From: Flavobacteriaceae bacterium UBA1682
GTDB taxonomy: Bacteria > Bacteroidota > Bacteroidia > Flavobacteriales > Flavobacteriaceae
Length of the DNA stretch: 64,000 nucleotides
Assembly (NCBI GenBank): GCA_002320285.1
Contig: DCKE01000026.1
Location: forward strand, 14,394 to 78,393
Direction of reading: 5' to 3'
Below, piece by piece: positions 61,036 to 64,000 of this stretch; the stretch's first letter is position 1, and each line of letters opens with the position of its first letter. Below the pieces are notes generated by a model. That model made no database searches and had not been told where the DNA came from. It worked only from the letters and a program-made list of their open reading frames with translations. The position numbers were made by a program, and so were the translations under genes.

Positions 61036-61620
61036 TTAGGATACAAAATCTATAAGTTGATGATACAGTTTTTCCATAGGCATGCCTACTACATTGGTAT
61101 AAGAGCCTTCGATCTTCTCGATTCCAATTAAACCAATCCACTCTTGTATGCCGTAAGCACCGGCTTTGTCATAAGGTTGGTAATGGGTCACATAATAGTT
61201 TATTTCTTCTGCTGAGAGCGATTTAAACGTAACTTTTGTGGTATCGTTAAATACCGTGGTTTTGGCATGATCTCGAATGCAAACAGAACTGATTACTTCA
61301 TGGGTTTGACCAGCTAAACTCGTCAATATGTCTACGGCGTCATTAAAATCCACAGGTTTGCCCAGTGCTTTGTTTTGATGCCATACTATAGTATCACTTG
61401 CAATAAGAAGTTCGTTATCGTTTATTTTCAACGCCATGGCTTTTTGTAAAGCGATGTGATCGGTAATCTGGCTGCCTGAAAAAGCAACGGGATAACTTTC
61501 GTCTGTATCTGCTGGCTTGGTATCAAAAACGAGACCCAACTGCTGTAAAAACTCCTTTCTTCTAGGTGAATTAGACGCTAGAATGATTTTTTTATGGGCT
61601 AATAACTCAGGAAGCAACAT
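61036..61620 (-). CDS. maf: Maf nucleotide pyrophosphatase
   Basis: This 194-aa protein hydrolyses non-canonical or methylated nucleoside triphosphates. ASNSPRRKEFLQQLGL (15-30) is the S-x-S-P-R-R phosphate motif. DTDESYP follows, then ASDTIVWHQNKALGKP with catalytic aspartate D95 or so, and YDKAGAYGIQEW is the conserved KAGAYxIQ block. It overlaps the upstream UbiA-like gene by 14 nt. The family prevents misincorporation and has been linked to septum control. Confidence 0.95.
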   Translation of the reverse strand: MLLPELLAHKKIILASNSPRRKEFLQQLGLVFDTKPADTDESYPVAFSGSQITDHIALQKAMALKINDNELLIASDTIVWHQNKALGKPVDFNDAVDILTSLAGQTHEVISSVCIRDHAKTTVFNDTTKVTFKSLSAEEINYYVTHYQPYDKAGAYGIQEWIGLIGIEKIEGSYTNVVGMPMEKLYHQLIDFVS

Positions 61621-62542
61621 AGGTAGTTAGATTATAAGTAAGTAAAGCAATAGCAAGTATCGTCGTCCAAATAGTAATTTGAAGTACTAGGTGAATCGTT
61701 TTGATGTTTTTACGTGTTTTGGCTTGCCAAAGTTCAAAAGCACAATAGAGTAAAGGTGCTATGATTAAGGCAAGTATATAGATAAACAAACTGGAGTGAG
61801 CGGTCAAATATACCAGGGTATAACCCAGTAAACTAAAGGCGATGAACAATGCCAAACCGGCTCCACTTTTAGCGGCGATTTTACTGCCATAACGCACTGC
61901 TAAGGTTCTTTTTTGATCGATGTAGTCACTGGGACGAAATAAGATATCCTGAATTAATGATTGCAGTAGAAAAAGGAAAAAAAGCAATATAGAAAAATCC
62001 ACAATGAATCCAAAGTTGAGACGAAGCAGTACAAAATTGTATTCGTTTATTTTTGGAATCAAATCCAGAAGTGCCATTCCATACAGCGGAAATACCAATA
62101 AAAAACTATACAGCAGATTACTCCAAATAAATGATTTCCTCCACTGTGAAATAAAGGAATATAACAACACGGCCTGTAATATAAAGTAGGCTAGAAAAGT
62201 AGGCCTGCCGGCGATATAATTACAGAGGTAGTATCCGATTCCAACGCCAATAACGGTTAATGCAAAATAGATATAATATCCATTGCTTAACTTTATCGTC
62301 CAGTTTAAATGCGGTTTTTCTTCCTGCTTAGTCAATTGATAAAGCACCAATCCACCGAGACCAATCAGTGTAAGTGAAATTAAAAACAATATAAAAGGAA
62401 GAGTACCTAAAGCGGTAGTGAAACCTTGTTGTTGTTTAAAATATACCAAATGAAAGAGCAGTAAAGCGCAGCAGACTTGGATCACGGATTGCAACTGGTT
62501 TTTCTTTAGCAATTTCATAAGTTTCGTATTTGTATTAGTCAA
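61607..62542 (-). CDS. UbiA-like membrane protein lacking the first Asp-rich motif
   Basis: This 311-aa protein has eight or nine predicted helices and sits where Flavobacteriia carry a geranylgeranylglycerol-phosphate-type UbiA prenyltransferase. The second aspartate region is partly kept: LIQDILFRPSDYIDQKRTLA (197-215), with D199, D206 and D209, then VRYGSKIAAK. The first motif, normally N-D-x-x-D-x-x-x-D near residues 65-75, reads LYQLTKQEEK and has no aspartate. This suggests loss of the canonical magnesium-prenyl site. It overlaps maf by 14 nt and the HAD gene by 8 nt. Confidence 0.7.
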   Translation of the reverse strand: MTNTNTKLMKLLKKNQLQSVIQVCCALLLFHLVYFKQQQGFTTALGTLPFILFLISLTLIGLGGLVLYQLTKQEEKPHLNWTIKLSNGYYIYFALTVIGVGIGYYLCNYIAGRPTFLAYFILQAVLLYSFISQWRKSFIWSNLLYSFLLVFPLYGMALLDLIPKINEYNFVLLRLNFGFIVDFSILLFFLFLLQSLIQDILFRPSDYIDQKRTLAVRYGSKIAAKSGAGLALFIAFSLLGYTLVYLTAHSSLFIYILALIIAPLLYCAFELWQAKTRKNIKTIHLVLQITIWTTILAIALLTYNLTTYVAS

Positions 62543-63062
62543 GTTTGGCGTTAAAATGCTCTAGCCATTTACCCTGTGTCTTCATTACTTGTTCGATCAC
62601 ATCCCTTACAGCTCCTTTTCCTCCAGCGATATGCGAAACATATTTGGATATTTTTTTTATTTCTGGTGCAGCATCTTGAGGAGCGGTCGGTAATCCGACT
62701 AATTTCATTACGTGAAAATCGGGAATATCATCGCCCATATATAAAACCTGTTCGGGTTTAATATTATAAAGACTGGTAAACTCCTCAAAGGTTTCTACTT
62801 TATTAGGTACACCTAAGTAAATATCGGTAAGCCCCAAATTGCGCAAACGAATTCGAGCACCTTCATTTTTACCGCCAGAAATTACACAAACGGTATAACC
62901 ATTTTCCAAAGCAGCTTTCATCGCATATCCATCTCTGATGTGCATGGTTCTCAATAAGTTGCCGTCAGGTGCTATGTGAATAGTTCCATCGGTAAGTACC
63001 CCATCCATATCAAAGATGAAGGTAGTGATATCATTCATGATCTCTTTGTAATTTCTAGACAT
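62535..63062 (-). CDS. KdsC-like HAD phosphatase
   Basis: This 175-aa protein is a C0-type HAD phosphatase. IFDMDGVLTDGTIHI (16-30) carries the nucleophile D18 and acid D20. VISGGKN (55-61 or so) has motif 2 serine. K-V-E-T and LYMGDDIPDFHVM are motifs 3 and 4. The short cap-less form matches KDO-8-phosphate phosphatase, which acts in lipopolysaccharide core synthesis. No kdsA or kdsB is next to it, so the exact substrate is unproven. It overlaps the DUF2520 gene stop by one base (TAATG). Confidence 0.85.
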   Translation of the reverse strand: MSRNYKEIMNDITTFIFDMDGVLTDGTIHIAPDGNLLRTMHIRDGYAMKAALENGYTVCVISGGKNEGARIRLRNLGLTDIYLGVPNKVETFEEFTSLYNIKPEQVLYMGDDIPDFHVMKLVGLPTAPQDAAPEIKKISKYVSHIAGGKGAVRDVIEQVMKTQGKWLEHFNAKLD

Positions 63063-63811
63063 TATTTTTGCTGAATTGATTGAGTTAAAATTTGGTATAT
63101 ATTTTTTAAATTGGGATCAATTAAGAATTCCAAGTGTTTTTCAATGGTTTTTTGGTCTTTTCGAATAGCAGGACCAGTTTGTGCTTGACGGGGGGGAATC
63201 GTTTTAATCTTTTCGGCAGTTTCCTGTATTAAAGGTTTTAAGATATCAAACGGAACGTGATTCTCCTTGCATATTTCAGCACCTAATACATACATATGGT
63301 TGACAAAGTTAGACACAAAAACGGCTGCAATATGAATGGATCTTCGCTGTTCGGAATTGATGTCAAAAACTTTTTCGCTAAACTTTAAAGCTACTTTTTC
63401 CAATAAATTAAAATCGGCGTCGGACTGAGCCTCTAAACAAAACGGAATTTCTGAGAAATCTATTGCTTTTTCTAATGAAAATGTTTGCAACATATAGAAA
63501 ACCCCGGCGCGATTTGGTCCTTTAATTGCCTCGATAGAAGTAGCTCCAGAGGTATGTGCAATTAATTGATTCTGCAAGGGTATTGCTGCGGTTACTTGCT
63601 CGATGGCATCATCAGATACTGCTAGTAGAATTAAATCTACAGCAGTCAATTGGTCCAATTGATTGATGATCCTATCCTTAGGCAAATAAGCAGGTAATTG
63701 GTCTGTGTGACGGGCATAAACCTGCTGCAAATAGATTCCCTCTTGCTCTAATAAATGAAGAATTAAATGATGGGCTACTTTTCCAGAGCCTATAATTGAA
63801 ACGGTTATCAT
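63062..63811 (-). CDS. Rossmann-like and DUF2520 domain protein
   Basis: This 249-aa protein starts ISIIGSGKVAHHLILHL-like (VSIIGSGKVAHHL, 4-16), an NAD(P)-binding Rossmann loop, and AVSDDAIEQV near 70. LIAHTSGATS follows. The C-terminal half is helical (DUF2520), with SIHIAAVFVSNFVNHMYVLG. It resembles 6-phosphogluconate- or ProC-like reductases in fold, but no substrate is known. It leads the minus-strand operon with HAD, UbiA-like, Maf and MscS, and a tandem-repeat array lies just upstream. Confidence 0.9.
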   Translation of the reverse strand: MITVSIIGSGKVAHHLILHLLEQEGIYLQQVYARHTDQLPAYLPKDRIINQLDQLTAVDLILLAVSDDAIEQVTAAIPLQNQLIAHTSGATSIEAIKGPNRAGVFYMLQTFSLEKAIDFSEIPFCLEAQSDADFNLLEKVALKFSEKVFDINSEQRRSIHIAAVFVSNFVNHMYVLGAEICKENHVPFDILKPLIQETAEKIKTIPPRQAQTGPAIRKDQKTIEKHLEFLIDPNLKNIYQILTQSIQQK

Positions 63812-63871
63812 GTTGCTAATTTAATACTTTTTTAATGTCGTTCAAATGAAAAATTAGCAATTGTTCATATG

Positions 63872-64000
63872 CCTATTTGTCCATTCGTCCATTCGTCCAT
63901 TCGTCCATTCGCCCATTCGCCCATCCGCCCATCCGCCCATCCGCCCATCCGCCCATCCGCCCATCCGCCCATCCGCCCATCCGCGTATCAGCGTATCAGC
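63872..64000. repeat. Graded 8-bp tandem-repeat array continuing past the window
   Basis: From 63872 the sequence is in perfect 8-nt register: one CCTATTTG, four TCCATTCG, one CCCATTCG, eight CCCATCCG, then two CGTATCAG, with the last base starting another unit. That is 16 complete units. The units differ by single-base steps, and neighbours are identical in blocks, as expected from slippage and local duplication. Two weaker in-register octamers (AGCAATTG, TTCATATG) lie just before it. The core is much richer in G and C than the surroundings. It lies about 60 bp upstream of the DUF2520 start codon. Confidence 0.92.

Noticed and set aside
1..64000. tRNA, rRNA, CRISPR, transposon ends and phage genes
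   Set aside because: I scanned for T-loop patterns, CRISPR-like spaced repeats, transposases, integrases and terminal inverted repeats and saw none; the two tandem arrays have no spacers and no cas genes nearby.

Overview
The window looks like chromosomal core sequence from a low-GC member of the Bacteroidota, most likely family Flavobacteriaceae. Evidence: fused SecDF, a short GyrB without the large proteobacterial insertion, DUF349, OstA-like, LETM1-type and DUF4142 proteins typical of this group, and promoters that fit the Bacteroidota sigma-A consensus (TTG, about 19-20 bp, TAnnTTTG). I saw no rRNA, tRNA, CRISPR array, insertion sequence, phage or plasmid gene.

Left end (1-6922): a surface-polysaccharide or glycan locus with three GT4 glycosyltransferases (one cut by the window edge), two GT2 enzymes, a membrane GT-C type protein and an FtsE-like ATPase. 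The last part is a tight minus-strand operon with 4- and 8-nt overlaps. Next (7126-11940) comes a two-gene envelope unit: a 1006-aa periplasmic TPR protein and a 589-aa outer-membrane barrel with no visible TonB plug. It is followed by 1.26 kb of non-coding DNA with coding relics.

Centre (13.2-35.6 kb): housekeeping genes. These are a Gre-factor-like protein, gyrB, mdh, secDF, a CBS/CorC membrane protein, metK (preceded by what reads as a SAM-II riboswitch), two beta-carbonic anhydrases, a LETM1-domain protein, a DUF4142 lipoprotein, a peptidase-RimK fusion, clpC, gyrA and a TPR protein.

Right half (36-58.5 kb): DUF349 protein, aroE, TPR protein, class III aminotransferase, OstA-like protein, purA, a Fur-family regulator and a bifunctional Rel/SpoT. 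Then follow an OmpA-like barrel, a serine hydrolase, an rRNA/tRNA methyltransferase and a MoxR-DUF58-DUF4350-DUF4129-membrane protein-SpoIIM cluster facing an RDD protein and a TRIC-family channel.

Right end (58.5-64 kb): a sodium:solute symporter with an adjacent 43-aa membrane peptide, then an overlapping minus-strand operon (DUF2520 protein, KdsC-like phosphatase, UbiA-like protein, Maf, MscS). The window ends in an 8-bp tandem array. The strongest leads beyond ordinary annotation are the metK riboswitch with its competing hairpin, the 43-aa peptide, the UbiA-like protein lacking its first aspartate motif, the plugless barrel/TPR pair, and two graded short tandem arrays.
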